Shown here in pieces: positions 10,831-22,712 of a stretch of DNA of 64,000 nucleotides. The stretch is from Telmatactis stephensoni. Lineage: Eukaryota; Cnidaria; Anthozoa; Actiniaria; Isophelliidae. The stretch lies in NCBI GenBank assembly GCA_029948255.1, contig JALIZF010001649.1, forward strand, positions 124,001 to 188,000, written 5' to 3'. The notes under the pieces were generated by a model. The model made no database searches. It was not told the DNA's origin and saw nothing but the letters and a program-made list of their open reading frames with translations. The position numbers and the translations under genes were made by a program. Within the stretch, counting starts at the first letter, position 1; every line of letters starts with the position of its first letter.

Positions 10831-11280
10831 TTGGCTTGTCCTTCAAAAATACAAACAAATGGATTCGTGTTCAAAATGATGTACATAACTTATTTTAATG
10901 CTTTCTAGTAAGTTTAATCGTTAAACGCCGAATGAAATAAAATTTAGCTACTTCAAATGGAAAAATAATAAAAACTTTCATTCAGTAGATATAATCCATG
11001 AAAGCATAACTATGTTAGAATTTTTACTTCTTTAAAATAATTAGAAAGCACTCATGCCATCATGTTGTCAGCGTTCCATGTCTTTTATGTGGCTAAATGC
11101 AATTTAGGCAAAGTTAAAAGCGAGGCTTGCTGGCCAGCGGTCTTCATGATGCGGGTCGCCCCTAAGGAATTCAGGGTCACGTGGAGCTCATTGCAATAGA
11201 TCATCACGGATCTAAGCGTTGCTTTGCTGTGTTTCTCGTTGCTTTTGCTGTATTTCTTCACTGTTTATCGTTATTTGATA

Positions 11281-12002
11281 ATGAATCGATCGTCGACTTT
11301 AAGGCAGACTATGAATAGTTTGTCGGCAGCGTGTTTCACTGAGGAGTCGTCTCCTTTGTTAAACGAAGATCAGTTGTCTGGGCCGGCCGAGGGAAGTCCA
11401 TCTCTGGTCTCGCCGGCAGTTCAACTGTCGCCAGAGGTTCTAGAGCTGCAACTCAGGCAGCCATAGCAGCCATGGGGGCAGCGACGGGCCCAAACAACAG
11501 TGCATGCAGTAGGTCGGAGCCTGCCGGCTCGATAGCTAATGGTGGCCTCACTGGCACGTCTTCGATGGAGGCTTTGTCGTTGGCTGCCGCACGTCAACGT
11601 TTATGGCGTCAGGTAGTGGTTCGGGGTTATCGTCAGGTACGTCATATTCAGCTATGCCATTGTTTCTGAGCACGTTTTCTATGCCCTCAGTTGTGGCGAG
11701 CGGCGTGCCTGGCACAGGTGTCAGCGAGTCATTATCTGGAAAGAGCACATCACTCGACCAATTTTTTGTGGTTGGGCCAGGGTATTCGCCAGTTCCCCCA
11801 AAACTATTCAACCAAATTTTGGCCGGAAAATACGTTGACCTAAGCGAACTGCTGCTTCAAAACCTGTTGCAAGCTCAGACGGAACCGCAGTTGTTGTTTG
11901 ATGGGCGTATCGTATTAACATCCACCGGGAAGAAACCACGCCGTCACATAGAAGATATAACCACATGGACGGAGGTGTTCACAATCTATATGTTAATTCG
12001 GT
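11281..12002 (+). pseudogene. DIRS gag-like gene, frameshifted
   Basis: The reading starts at ATG 11281 (MNRSSTLRQTMNS), shifts frame near 11445-11465 (to AAIAAMGAATGPN) and again near 11600 (to MASGSGSGLSSG). The last frame carries the recognisable DIRS Gag-like text PPKLFNQILAGKYVDLSELL and RHIEDITTWTEVFTIYM. It stops at 12000-12002, where the sequence jumps into the middle of the RT. The Ser/Gly/Ala-rich N-terminus is typical of these proteins. Function in the family: presumed structural/RNA-binding. Broken here. Confidence 0.6.
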
Positions 12003-12999
12003 AGCAGATATGGTGGAATGGATTTTGATCAACAACTATGGGCTTGGGGATCCTATGCATTATCTAGATGACTTTATCCTAGCTGGTCCCCCTGATACAA
12101 TAAGGTGTCACCGTGACCTTGCTATAGCTCTAAATGTGTGTAAACAACTTGGGTTGCCCTTGCACCCAAAGAAATGTGAGGGCCCAGCAACCTCCCTTAC
12201 TATTTTAGGGATTCACCTGGACTCAGTTCGTCAGACTGCAGAGCTTCCTTCAGAAAAATTTACAGCACTTAAGAGCCTGATTGACTTGTGGACTTCCAAG
12301 CAGTGGTGCACTAAAAAAGAGCTGCAATCGCTGATCGGTCACCTTCACCATGCAGCTAAGGTTGTATGGCCTGGGCGGGCTTTCATACATCGCATGCTCA
12401 ATTTATTGCATTGTTTCCAGCGAAAGGAGCATCCAATTAGGCTCAACCGAGAGTTTTGCCTTGACCTGTTGTGGTGGCATCAATTTCTTTCCGAGTGGCA
12501 TGGGGTTAGTTTTTGGTTGTTCCCTGGGCTGTCTCCTCCACCAGATACTGAGGTAATGTCTGATGCTTCAGGGACATTTGGCTTTGGCACCATATGGGGA
12601 GAAGAATGGTTCAATGGGATTTGGCTTCAGCAGCAATTCGACCTCTCAATTGCCTATAAGGAACTCTTCCCCATTGTAATGGCTGCAGCACTTTGGGGTA
12701 GTCGTTGGTCATGTCAACACATAATGTTTCGTTCTGATAATGAAGCAGTGGTCCTAATTCAAAATTCCAGAACTTCGAAGTTCCCAGTTATTATGCACCT
12801 GGTTCGTCGCCTTCTCCTCTCAGCAGCGAGATTCCAGTTTTCATTTTCAGCACTGCACATCCCAGGTTTGTGTAATTCAGTTGCTGATGCTCTCTCTCGT
12901 TTCAATTGGCAGGCCTTCAGACAGTTGGCTCCCAGAGCTGCAGCCTCTCCAGTCAAGATACTCCAGGAGCTGTTAGAGGACTTAACGTCCAATCTTTAG
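12003..12999 (+). pseudogene. DIRS reverse transcriptase (C-terminal half) and RNase H
   Basis: An open frame runs 11965-12999. RT similarity begins only at about 12003 (ADMVEWILINNYGLG), just before the catalytic box DPMHYLDDFILAGPP. The fingers and first palm motifs that should precede it are absent. The RNase H domain follows with MSDASGTFGFG (first Asp), IAYKELFPIVMAA (Glu), FRSDNEAVV (Asp) and the C-terminal HIPGLCNSVADALSR. The frame is otherwise open to TAG at 12997-12999 and overlaps the recombinase frame, as usual in DIRS elements. This is a remnant from an internal deletion rather than a working polymerase. Confidence 0.75.
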
Positions 13000-13946
13000 A
13001 AGCTAAATGCTTCAACTTTCTGTGCAAAGGACTAGCAGCATCAACTAGGCGAGCTTACTCATCAGGTCAGCGAAAATTTATTGACTTCTGCCACCAATTA
13101 GGAAGAGTCCATCCTTCTGGTTCACCATGCCCGGTCGAGGAGTGGACTCTTTGCTTATTTGTAACTCACCTAGCAGGCTCTATCCAGCATTCTTCCATAA
13201 AGGTATACCTGTCGGCAGTGCGTGCCCTACAGATTGAACAGGGATTTCAGGATCCTCTCCTGAATTGCCCTCATCTTCAGGGAGTGCTTCGAGGTGTCCA
13301 GCGTTGTCAAGGCACAACAAAGCGGAAGCGACTTCCAATTACAGATCATTTGATGTTGGTGATTGTAAAGGCCTTGGACTTAGAAATATATGATCATTGC
13401 ATGCTTTGGGCTGCTTGCTCGTTGGCATATTTTGGCTTTCTCAGAGCATCTGAGTTTACAGTACCATCCCTGTCTCAGTTTTCTAAATCAATTCATCTGC
13501 AAATGAGTGATTTGGCAGTGGACTCAACATCTCACCCGTCATGTTTGCGTCTTCACGTCAAGGCTTCTAAGACTGATCCCTTTCGTAGGGGCTCAACCAT
13601 TTACATTGGGCAGGGTGCACCTCCATTATGTGCTGTTGAGGCAGTTCTGGCCTATTTGCCCTGAAGAGGAAATGCTCCTGGTCCATTGTTCTTGTTTCAG
13701 TTGGGCGAACCTTTATCTTGTCCAGTGTTAAACAGATGGCTTGGTAACCTAATGGAAGTAGCCGGAGTCCAAGGAAAGTTTTCAAGCCATAGTTTTCGGA
13801 TAGGAGCAGCAATGGTAGCAGCTCATAATGGAGTTCCAGACCATTTGATCCAGACCCTTGGGCGGTGGTCTAGTGATGCATTGAAGCTCTACATAAGAAC
13901 ACCACAGATGTGCTTGCTAATTTTTCTCAGCAGTTGGCTTGACTAA
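12906..13946 (+). pseudogene. DIRS tyrosine recombinase with one in-frame stop
   Basis: The frame overlaps the end of RT/RNase H by about 90 nt. The SAM-like N-terminal domain shows GLAASTRRAYSSGQRKFIDF. The catalytic domain shows the first Arg in YFGFLRASEF, the His-x-x-Arg box in HSFRIGAAM and the nucleophile Tyr in LKLYIRTP. A TGA at 13662-13664, most simply a CGA mutation between LAYLP and RGNAPGPLF, interrupts an otherwise continuous frame to 13946. In active elements this enzyme joins the circular cDNA to the target without a target duplication. All catalytic residues are still present on either side of the stop. Confidence 0.8.
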
Positions 13947-14194
13947 TGGTATGTGTCTTTCATCTTCATTGTGCTAGGGAGGGGGTGCTTGGTCATGAGT
14001 TTGGTCAGGAGGTTACCATGGTTCTTCAACCTGGTCCCCTCTTGTTCCAAGCACCTTGTGGAGGTGGACCGAGGTTGTGTTGCCATGGTTACCTCCTTGC
14101 TGTGGGCGGGCTGCGTGCTCCTGCCACAGTTTGGAAGCACCTACCTCTAAGCTCATCTCAGCCAATGAGTTTAATGTTTGGAAAACAAACATAA

Positions 14195-16190
14195 CTAGTC
14201 GTTTTTATCAAAAGTAAAATGCTGCGGCAATTGAACATTTCTGCAAGCTTGGACTTGATCGAAATTCAATAACATTTTTATCATCGTGACGGACTTTGTT
14301 AATGTGGTAATAGACCAATAGATAATTATTAATTAGTTGTATTAAAGAAAATTGACAATTTTTGAATTTTTTGATTGATATTTATTAATAAATCATAATA
14401 ACAATTTGTTTGGTAGAAAAATATAAATGATTTGTCATATATATTAAAATGATAACTTAAAACTGAAAATGTTAATTAAAATATGTCTTTGGTAAAACTA
14501 ATAAAATAAACTCCTGATGATATAATGAGAACAGTAACCAAATTAACTATAACTTCACAACAATTGTTTGCTAGAAAAATATTAATAAATTCCATCTATA
14601 TATAACAACAATATAAAGCTAAGAATGTAAATGATAAACATTTTGTAAAACTTAATGAATATCAACTGATTTGATTAAATGTTAAAAAATATCGTCAGAA
14701 CAGTAACAATGTTAACCAATTACTTCAGTATGGTAACGAATATTAAATAAAAATAACGCAATTATTCAATATTTAAAATTTGGTGTTTGGTGTCTCTCCA
14801 TGGCTGTTCTTATCGTAGAAGAGAGGACTCGATCGGGTAGATAGTTCAAAGAAATTGTCTCTTCATCGGGTATAGAGGCTTCTTCAAAAGCTTTTAAGTA
14901 ATGATGTGTCTAAGAACGGGGCAAAAGAACAATAGGCCGCGGCAATAGGAGCAGTTGACCAATTTACCCCAATCCAATTAAAGACTTGATTGTTATTGGG
15001 TCATTCCATCTAAAGCGCCAAATTTGAATTTGGTCTGCTTCTTTCTAACTAGAATCGAAAATATCACGGAATGTTTTTTCACGTTGTTGGTTATGATTGA
15101 TCAATATTCAATTTGACTAAATTCCAGACAATTTGTATGCGCTAAAAAGCTGTGCGGCAAATTCATTCAAAATAATAACGCTAAGTTTTCGGTATCGCAA
15201 AGACATGCCAAGGAAGTGATTGATCACAGACACTTATTGAAAGGTCACAACGATGAGAGAAAGCCCTGCTTGCATGATAGAATAATATATTTAGAATAAA
15301 ACTGCAACAAAAATATACAAAAGTCTACAATCAAGCGCTCCATGCTACAGGACGTAGTTTTGCTGACTAAAAATAAAGTAAATGCAGTTGAGTATGTAAC
15401 AAAAATACGTTCCACTTCTTATTTGGCGGAAAATCGCGTTCATATGACTCTTTATAGGTTGTTGAAAATGTCTACGAGTATAATTCTAGATTACGCAAGA
15501 GGCAGGCCAATACAAATCGTATTTGGTTGTAAGAATATCGCAATCCCATTTCATGACGGATAGATCTCAACTTGTTGTCTTCGTTTGAAAGAATAGCTCC
15601 TTTGATCTCGTTGAAGTCCTCCTTCGATACTTCCAAATATTGGGTCATAAGATCATGGTCGAGCAGTCAATAGCATAAACTTCTGCGGTGGCTTTGGAAA
15701 TACCAAGGTCCTTAGTAAGGTCATCGAAATTCTTGGTAATTCCGTCTCTCCATTGCCATGACCCCCGCGTGTTGCGGACAACCACATGATCTTCTGAACG
15801 GCATTTTGCCGTCTCAAAGCCAGTCAAATCAACTATATACAAACTTTATACAAACTAAAATGAAAAACTGTGTGTAAACCTATTCAAAAACTATATTACA
15901 ATAAATAGAAATGAAGCAATTCACGAAATAGAGCTTTTGATCCAATGCGTGACAGTAATGGCGGACACCGATCATTAGTATTCATAACCTTCGATGGCTT
16001 CTAACAGCTGATTGGCGCATACAATCGCGCTCATTTTTGGTCGAGACAATGGAAATGGGGGACTAAAACCGAAAGTGTAACGACATCCTGTAAGAATTGA
16101 GTTTTTGCTTTTTTTTCCGTGATTTTTGGACACTGGCCAATCAGATTCCTCTATTTAATTAGAAAATCCAATTAAATTTTCACACTAGTT
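14195..16190. other. AT-rich stretch with weak coding remnants
   Basis: 14195-14770 is very AT-rich with no gene. Open frames at 15342-15563 (plus) and 15645-15842 (minus, with DLTGFETAKCRSEDH and DDLTKDLGISKATAEVYAID) look like old coding text, but I cannot name a family. The minus-strand one could belong with the peptidase-like exon at 16.2-16.4 kb. Confidence 0.4.
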
Positions 16191-16237
16191 TATTTACTTT
16201 TGTCGTTGAGATGCCCCGTTCTTGCGCGCATCATTAC

Positions 16238-16430
16238 TTAAGTACATAGCATCTCCTTCGAGAAGAATTTCATCGACTGTTTCGGTTGTCCACGTCAAAA
16301 TATGGCTTGAGTTTGCACATAACAAAGCTGAAAGACTCATAAAAGCACACTGTCTTCCTCTAGAAATACCGCTGAAACGATTATTACCTTGATGAATACT
16401 CCCACGAGCGAAAATAGTAGAATTAAACAT
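16238..16430 (-). pseudogene. Papain-fold (C76/OTU-like) cysteine-peptidase exon, fragment
   Basis: On minus the reading begins MFNSTIFARGSIHQGNNRFS and contains SRGRQCAFMSLSALLCAN, a Gly-x-Gln-Cys box typical of papain-fold cysteine peptidases with the Cys as nucleophile. TWTTETVDEILLEGDAMYL follows, then a good splice donor (A|GTAATG at 16238). Only this exon is recognisable; the His-containing part is not found nearby. I recall similar proteins as multi-copy predicted genes in cnidarians, often transposon-linked. Whether it is a live gene or a fragment cannot be decided here. Confidence 0.4.
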
Positions 16431-16910
16431 GATAAATTTGGGAACGTACCTTCATGACACAACTTGCGACGAGAAGAGGATGACCTCGTGGTTTAATGCG
16501 CATGTCATCCGACGACTACTGCTGATGCGTGGCGGCGCAATTGATTATGTCACAAAAATTCATACATCGCTACATAGTCCAAAAAATCGACCTTGTCTCA
16601 GTACTATCGTGCGACACAGGGAGCCCGCAAGAAGAGATTGAATTTGTTTGAAATAGTGTGCTGCTCCGCTCGCTTCGCTCGCTCCACAGCAAAAATGCAC
16701 AATTCTACTAAAAAAACAACAAATTGACGACAATGGAATCATCAAAATATCTGAGATATCATTTTCCTGGTGAGTTATCAATACACAGAAAAAAAGCGAC
16801 AAAAAGTACTCACGTTTTCACAAAAGGCCAACTCGCCTTCTCTCATGTTGGGAACGGCCGCACAACACATCATAGTTATGCGCACTGAAAAAAATGGGTT
16901 TTCCCGGAGT

Positions 16911-16957
16911 GCTCGGCGTTCTCGTTGCCGTTCTCGTAGTCGGTGCTTAAAGTCTCT
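16911..16957 (-). repeat. Right terminal inverted repeat matching 8134-8180
   Basis: The reverse complement reads AGAGACTTTAAGCACCGACT followed by GAGAACGGCAACGAGAA and then diverges. It is flanked by AAT at 16958-16960, the same trinucleotide as at the left end. The 8.8 kb between the pair holds the decayed Harbinger genes, the DIRS element and the peptidase-like exon. Confidence 0.7.
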
Positions 16958-16964
16958 AATTTTG

Positions 16965-17677
16965 CATCGTAACAGGCAGTGCAAATTTTGTATCATAACT
17001 TCTAAGGATTAAATTGGTGCAATACATGTTGTATGTAGTCCTCTATGCCTTTATACTTGATTAATAAAATAGGAAAAAATTCACCTTGGAATTTTGAATT
17101 TATGACCAATTTTTCTCAAAAAGCTACTTTTAAAGATCATCTGAAATCTCAAATTAATTGATCTAATTCGCAGAAAAATAATTACTGGTACAAATTTCAA
17201 GGCTTGTAGATAAATAGCTGCAAATTTCTCATAAATCGGATAAGGTTTTGATGTAAAAAGACTCAATTAAAATTTATGTCTGACAAACAAATCAATAGGT
17301 ACAGGCCACCTTAAATGCAATGCAGGGGCAAAGGTTTTGAGCTCACAAATTAAATGTAAACGCATAAATTAAGCAAGTTATTTAGGCGACGACACCTAAA
17401 ATAGTAAAACCACGTGCTATTGTTATTTGAATGAAGTTGAGAAAGTTTGAAAACGAACTTCCAAATCTTAAAATAGTGGCCAAAGTTTTGTGAAATCAGT
17501 TGTAGATTAATAAAAAAATTTCACTTTGGATGATTACAGAACTGATCCCACAATCAGCATTTGCAGTATTTTCAGCTTAAGATGTTCACGAGACTCTTCT
17601 AAATTTGTTTTGACAGTAACATGTTATGGAAACTCAACTGTTTTGATGCTTGGCAAAAATGGTAATTTTTAACCATC
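16965..17677. other. AT-rich intergenic stretch
   Basis: No coding frame, RNA gene or repeat that I can name. Only scattered poly-A/T runs. Confidence 0.5.
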
Positions 17678-17681
17678 TTAA

Positions 17682-18517
17682 GGTTGGTGCCTACTAATGG
17701 GAAGGTAATTTTTTTGGCCAAAAACCACATGGGTATCAAAGAACCCATCATAGGGAGCTAGAATCCAAGGAAAAAATTGGGGGTCACCGTGCATATTAAT
17801 GAGTTACACGCCATCAAATGTTGCAAAATCTGCCTATTCTTGAGGCCCAAAGAAAAAATCATAAATACCCCATATTTTGAAAAAATGTCCAACTTTTTTT
17901 ACTAAAACGTTTACAACACAATTCTCTTACTTGTCAATGCCTTACGAAATATGAAAAACCAGAATAAATTTTTTTTTCAATGACTTTTTACTAGTTTTAG
18001 ACCTGTTTTGGTTCATGACCGCCAAATGAAAAGTCCAATTGTTGCAATCAAGTTTCAATTTTAAATTCATAAAAGTATTTTAAAATAGTAGGTTAATCTC
18101 CACTTTACAATTTACAGAAATAAAAAATAGGGGTATCCGTGCGATTTAGAAAGTTATTTGCCGATAAACGCGCGAAAACTGATCAGAATTCGCGAAAATG
18201 GTCGAAAATTCCCTAGCCCTCCCCGGAAAGTAGAGCGAATTACAATGCATTGTGGGAAATTTTCAAGATGGCGGCGAAAACAGCTCGTTTCTGGTAGAAA
18301 TGATAGTCAAAACAGGCGTTGTAACTCAGGTTCTATTTATCAACTGTGAATTTCATTCAAACACAGGAGAGGCTAAATGGTTTTCCTTTAATTATGTAAG
18401 TTTATTTTTTCAAAAAGTCGTAAAAAGGCCTTGCTTTTACGATTGCTTTACCGACAAAAATTCAGTGTTTTTGCATGCGCAGAAAGCAGTGCGCGCGGAC
18501 AATAGTAGGCACCAACC
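17682..18517. mobile_element. TTAA-flanked non-autonomous DNA transposon (piggyBac-like), 836 bp
   Basis: Both ends show GGTTGGTGCCTACTA as a perfect 15-bp inverted repeat (17682-17696 and 18503-18517). Each is flanked by TTAA (17678-17681 and 18518-18521), the target duplication used by piggyBac transposases. No transposase is encoded. The right part (18160-18300) is GC-richer and contains AAGATGGCGGC and ATGCATTGTGGG-like text resembling gene-promoter sequence, possibly captured from a host 5' end. Superfamily is inferred from the target site. Confidence 0.75.
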
Positions 18518-18833
18518 TTAACATGAAAACTCCAGAAATACACTAATCTAAAACAGTAAAAATTGTAACTTTTCCATGGTCAGTTAAAAGGAAGGTTTGT
18601 GGTGCTATAACTGTCATTTAAAAATTAGAAGGCCTTCAAAATACAATTTTCACAGCTCTTCATAAGAAATGACACTGCATTGATTTCAAAAGAAAAAATT
18701 TCTTTCAAATGTTTTAAGTAATTATCTGACAGTTAAATGTAAAATAGCACGCTCTTGTTTGTTGGGCTAAGCTGGGCTAGTAGGCATTACCCTGGAAACT
18801 AGAGCTTTACTATCTATCATACTTGTACAGTTG

Positions 18834-19111
18834 TAATGCATCAGTCAATTAAAACCACGGCCCCCCAACCCCCGGGCAATACCGGGGGAATTAACATTTC
18901 TACAATGTTAAAATCCCAGCATTTCCCGGCCCTTAGAGGCCAAAAACGGCGGTGAAACAGATCATTTTCTTTGAATTAGACGTTAATTCCCCCCGCCTTC
19001 CCGTTGATTGTGCTGTAGTTAAAACAGTGTTAAAGACCCGGCTGTTATGTGTTAATTCCCCGGCCCTCCCTGGGGGTTGGGGGGCCGGGGTTTCAATTGA
19101 CTGGTGCATAA
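18834..19111. repeat. Palindromic GC-end MITE
   Basis: Long inverted ends: TAATGCATCAGTCAATTAAA at 18834 mirrors the right end, whose reverse complement is ATGCACCAGTCAATTGAAAC. Both continue into CGGCCCCCCAACCCCC. The arms are at least 45 bp long. The centre has no coding capacity. Superfamily unknown. Confidence 0.7.
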
Positions 19112-22100
19112 TTTCGTCTGTTCAATTAACTGTCAGAATCACAAGCATCAACATACTTTGCATTTTTGATTTCACTTTAACTATATTTTCCCAAGATATT
19201 CAACCTTTAGAAAAAATAATGTGGGCTATGGGGAGCGCAGTGACATTTTTGGGCACAACCATGACTATTTTGTAGAGACATCAAGTGTGATCAGATTGTG
19301 GTGGCCAGGAAAATTGACGTTTTTACAAGTCTAAATAATATATAAGCTTACTGTCACATTCAGTTCAAAACGCAGAACAGCAATCTAAAATATCCAATAT
19401 TTCCTTTTTAAAGTATGATTCCAGGGAAGTCTGTTCTATGATAACATGCATTATAGAAATAAACTGACAGACATCTCAAAAAAAGGAAAAAGAAGTTATC
19501 GAAAAAATATTATTTTGCGGCCGCCTTCTCGGATTTTATAGTTGAGCGCAGGCTAGTAAAAGTGCGCGTGGACAATGTTTGGCTAAACGCAACTTACCAA
19601 CATCGTCGTCTACATTCGTCGAACGGCTTAAATCAGTCTTATAAAGTCACGGGCTGAGCTTGGTTCCTTCTGCTTAAGTTCTAGAACAATCCTAAATGTT
19701 CATAAATCTTTTGTGAGCACGTAAATCGAGGCAAGTTAGCAAAATTTCTCTTAGGGCACGTGAGTTTGTAACCTAATCTCTTCCAAGGTGTGTGCACCAA
19801 ATCCACTATTCTTGTCCTCCTCTGGATATTTTTTTGTTAAAACTTTTCTTCAATTGAAAGTTTACTTGACTACCTTCCGCCTGAGAACATTCTGCAGAGG
19901 TGAATTCACCTTTTTCAGGCGCATTTTGCACTGCAAACCTGGAAAGCGAAACAACACCTATCCAACAACACTTGGTACTAGGCGCCTTCTTCTCGGCCTT
20001 CGTTCCCAAATAAGGACATCGGTGACGTCCAAGGGAACTTGAAACGTCTCTCCAAAGGTAGCCCAAGCTCATTATCGGTCAACTATATAGCGACTTTTGA
20101 ACGCTCGATTTTTTTCCTTAATTCTTGATAAAATTTACTGAAATACTTACTGTGTCTTCTCGTTGCTCTTGATAACCTTCTGAATGAGTTTCATCGATTT
20201 TCGTTGGATTTTAGCTGCTTTACCCTAACCACTTTAGAAAAGAGAAAACGGAAAAAATGAAATCCCGCTTTAAATCAAACTTTATTAAAAAAGATATAAA
20301 GTAAGTGTAGACAAATCAAATTACTTTAAAACAAGAGAAAAAATATTGAGTCCCCCTCGCAGCCGTGTACGTTTAGCCTAGCCTGGTAACGACTCCATGT
20401 AAGGACGACTTCTAATATCCTGACCTGAGGTTTATAGGGGCATATCAATAATCATAGTTCGTCGCGTAGTGTTCTGACGAACTATGCTTAGTAAGGACAC
20501 ATCACTTGAAGGCTAGAAAAAAACGTTAAAAACGTCTCGTGTAACACCGCCCTACTGAAGATCAGGTCAGTGAGGGCGATTACTCAACGCTGGGTGCCCT
20601 GTGTTATATATGTGGAAACAAATGGGGTAAGAACGACAAACTGACTCAATTAAATGTGTAGCTCGAGTGTACAATCACGAACATAGCTAGGGGAATTCCA
20701 GGGGACGTGAATCAACAACTTCCCCTCCCCTCCCCTCTCCTCCCCAATCCCCTCCCCCTCCCTTCTAGTTTCTCCTTGCAATCACTTGAAATCGTACGTG
20801 CAAGAAAAAGTAAAATTCGTTTAACAAGTTCTTACGTGCGGTTTTGCTACAAAATAATATTTCTATTATCGATTCTATTAAGAATTTGAATAAGAAAAAC
20901 TTACAGACATGTATATGCTTTAAAAGCTCGTGTCTTTGACGCTGGCACAGGTTCTTTATCAGTACGGGATTCCCTACTAGCAGAGACTCAGCAGATTAGG
21001 GTTAGGGTTTCAGCCACGAGATTTTCTTGTCCTCTTGCCCAACTAGACTTGAAAATACAACTGATGAAGCCCTAAATGATAAAGTTTATTAAATCTCTAA
21101 ATGTACAACTTTCAGTTGAGTTAAGATATTTGTAAACGAGATACTTAACTTTGCTGACATTTCAAATCTTCGCCCTTTGTCTGGATAATCATCGAGATCT
21201 GCTTTAGGACTACTATTAAATAGCAAATGTGATCACCAGTTGCAAACTTTCATCCAGCACGTAGAAAATAAAGATCCATACTAAAATACAGCATAACGTC
21301 TTCACGTTACAAAGGAGCTCGATGGACCTAAAATGCATATTGTTAACGCAACTTTGTTGATCTTTCTTCAAAATACTCAATTTTGATTGGTTCCTCTATG
21401 TCCCCAAGGATTTGGGACAAACATATTAGCATCATAATGAAACTTCGCCGAATAGACTACCCCAATTAGACATTAAATTTATTAAGTGTCTAGGTAGCGC
21501 AGCGGTCTAAGGTGATATCTAAAGGTATGGATTAGGGTCCGGATATCGTCTCCCTCCCTGGCCTTCGGGCTAAGACAACTGCAATATGTAGCACCGGGAT
21601 AGCGTGGATGGGGCCGAAATCTTCATCCGTAACGTAAGTCGATTCGATGTCTCAGCTTCCTTGAATGTCTCGGGAGAATCGTCCCAAAATTTAATTTCTT
21701 TTTTTCTTTTTCTGCAGTTTGTACTTTGTGTCCGGGGGTGCATATCTAACAGGTTCGAGTCGTGTCGGGGGCGAATCCTTTTTCTTTTTTCTTTTTTTCA
21801 CTCTTTTTCTATAACTTTTTCTTTTTTTACCTGAATATCCTGACTACTTATTGTCTTGCTACAGATACTGATGTTTTTACCTTAACTTTTTTAATTATTT
21901 TGGATCGTTCATAAATATATTGAGATTGATTAATATTCATGATTATTAATATATGGATATCGTTTAATTTCTCTATATTTCTTAAATGTGCGATCGAATA
22001 TCGTGCGTTTTATATGCGTTTTGCAATTGCCAAGTTAATCAATTAAGACATACCGATTTTTTAAAGTTTAAATTCAAGCAAAAGGTATATTTTTGGCTTG

Positions 22101-22452
22101 TGTATACTGTATAAACTGTTCATCCAGCTGCACAGTCGCACGAAACTCATGGCTACTCCCCTGGTAGACCTGGATTCCCCTCACTCTTTTTGGGAGCTTT
22201 TACGGAAACAGAACTTAGGGGAATGGCTACTCAAAATGTAATAATAACTCAAATAAAGGTTTGGTTGGGAGCCGGGAGTGAGAATGCGAACGCGCTTGCG
22301 CAAAGTCCGGCAGGCAAAGAGAGAGAGAAAGCCTCTATAGGTCGAATATATGGATCTGTGTTGTTTTGAATTTTCTTTACTCTTGGCCATAATCCGGGAG
22401 TCGAACTTAAAGCTGCGTGCCATAATGTACAAGAGTTGAACATGGGCTGCCT
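19112..22452. other. Intergenic region without recognisable genes
   Basis: No supportable protein-coding frame. Contains a C/T-rich run at 20720-20770, a two-unit TTAGGG-like stretch near 20996 and a tRNA-like box A (TAGCGCAGCGG) near 21491. A box-B-like GGTTCGAGTC lies near 21750, too far away for an ordinary tRNA. Confidence 0.5.
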
Positions 22453-22712
22453 GTGGCTTTTTCAACAAAATTTGGTCATTGATAAGTTGCGCTTAATTAG
22501 CATTGATTAGCTTGAAAATGTTTTTCTCGGAAATTGTAATAGTTATGATTAATTGGTAACGGACTTCGTGTCGTTCAATTCTGTCTGCAATTACCCCGGA
22601 AATCATACTCGGAATATTCAGTTGGTCTCCCGCTACGCGGTCGTCCAATTTCATTTATCCCTCGTATGATTACAGACCGAATTGGACTCCACTCAGTCCT
22701 ATTACCGTCATT
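22453..22712 (+). repeat. Dispersed repeat, copy A (partner at 58498-58735)
   Basis: The left part (CTTTTTCAACAAAATTTGG, then CTCGGAAATTGTAATAG) and the right part (GTATGATTACAGACCGAATT, then CAGTCCTATTACCGTCA) both recur inverted at 58498-58735. The inner segment 22548-22712 is itself an imperfect palindrome, so this is probably a MITE with attached flank or a larger non-autonomous element. Confidence 0.6.

Larger units (their letters stand above)
11119..14190 (+). mobile_element. DIRS-like tyrosine-recombinase retrotransposon, internally deleted
   Basis: The order gag-like region, reverse transcriptase/RNase H, tyrosine recombinase is diagnostic of DIRS-type retroelements, which use a recombinase instead of a DDE integrase. 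The outer limits are approximate: I could not identify the terminal repeats, and the coordinates follow a GC-richer block unlike the AT-rich flanks. The left half of the RT is missing, gag has frame changes and the recombinase has an in-frame stop, so this copy cannot be autonomous. It lies between the Harbinger remnants and the matching right TIR at 16.9 kb, so it may be nested inside that element. Confidence 0.75.

Noticed and set aside
20990..21015. Telomere-like TTAGGGTTAGGGTTT
   Set aside because: Only two units in an internal, unremarkable context. Too short for an interstitial telomere claim.
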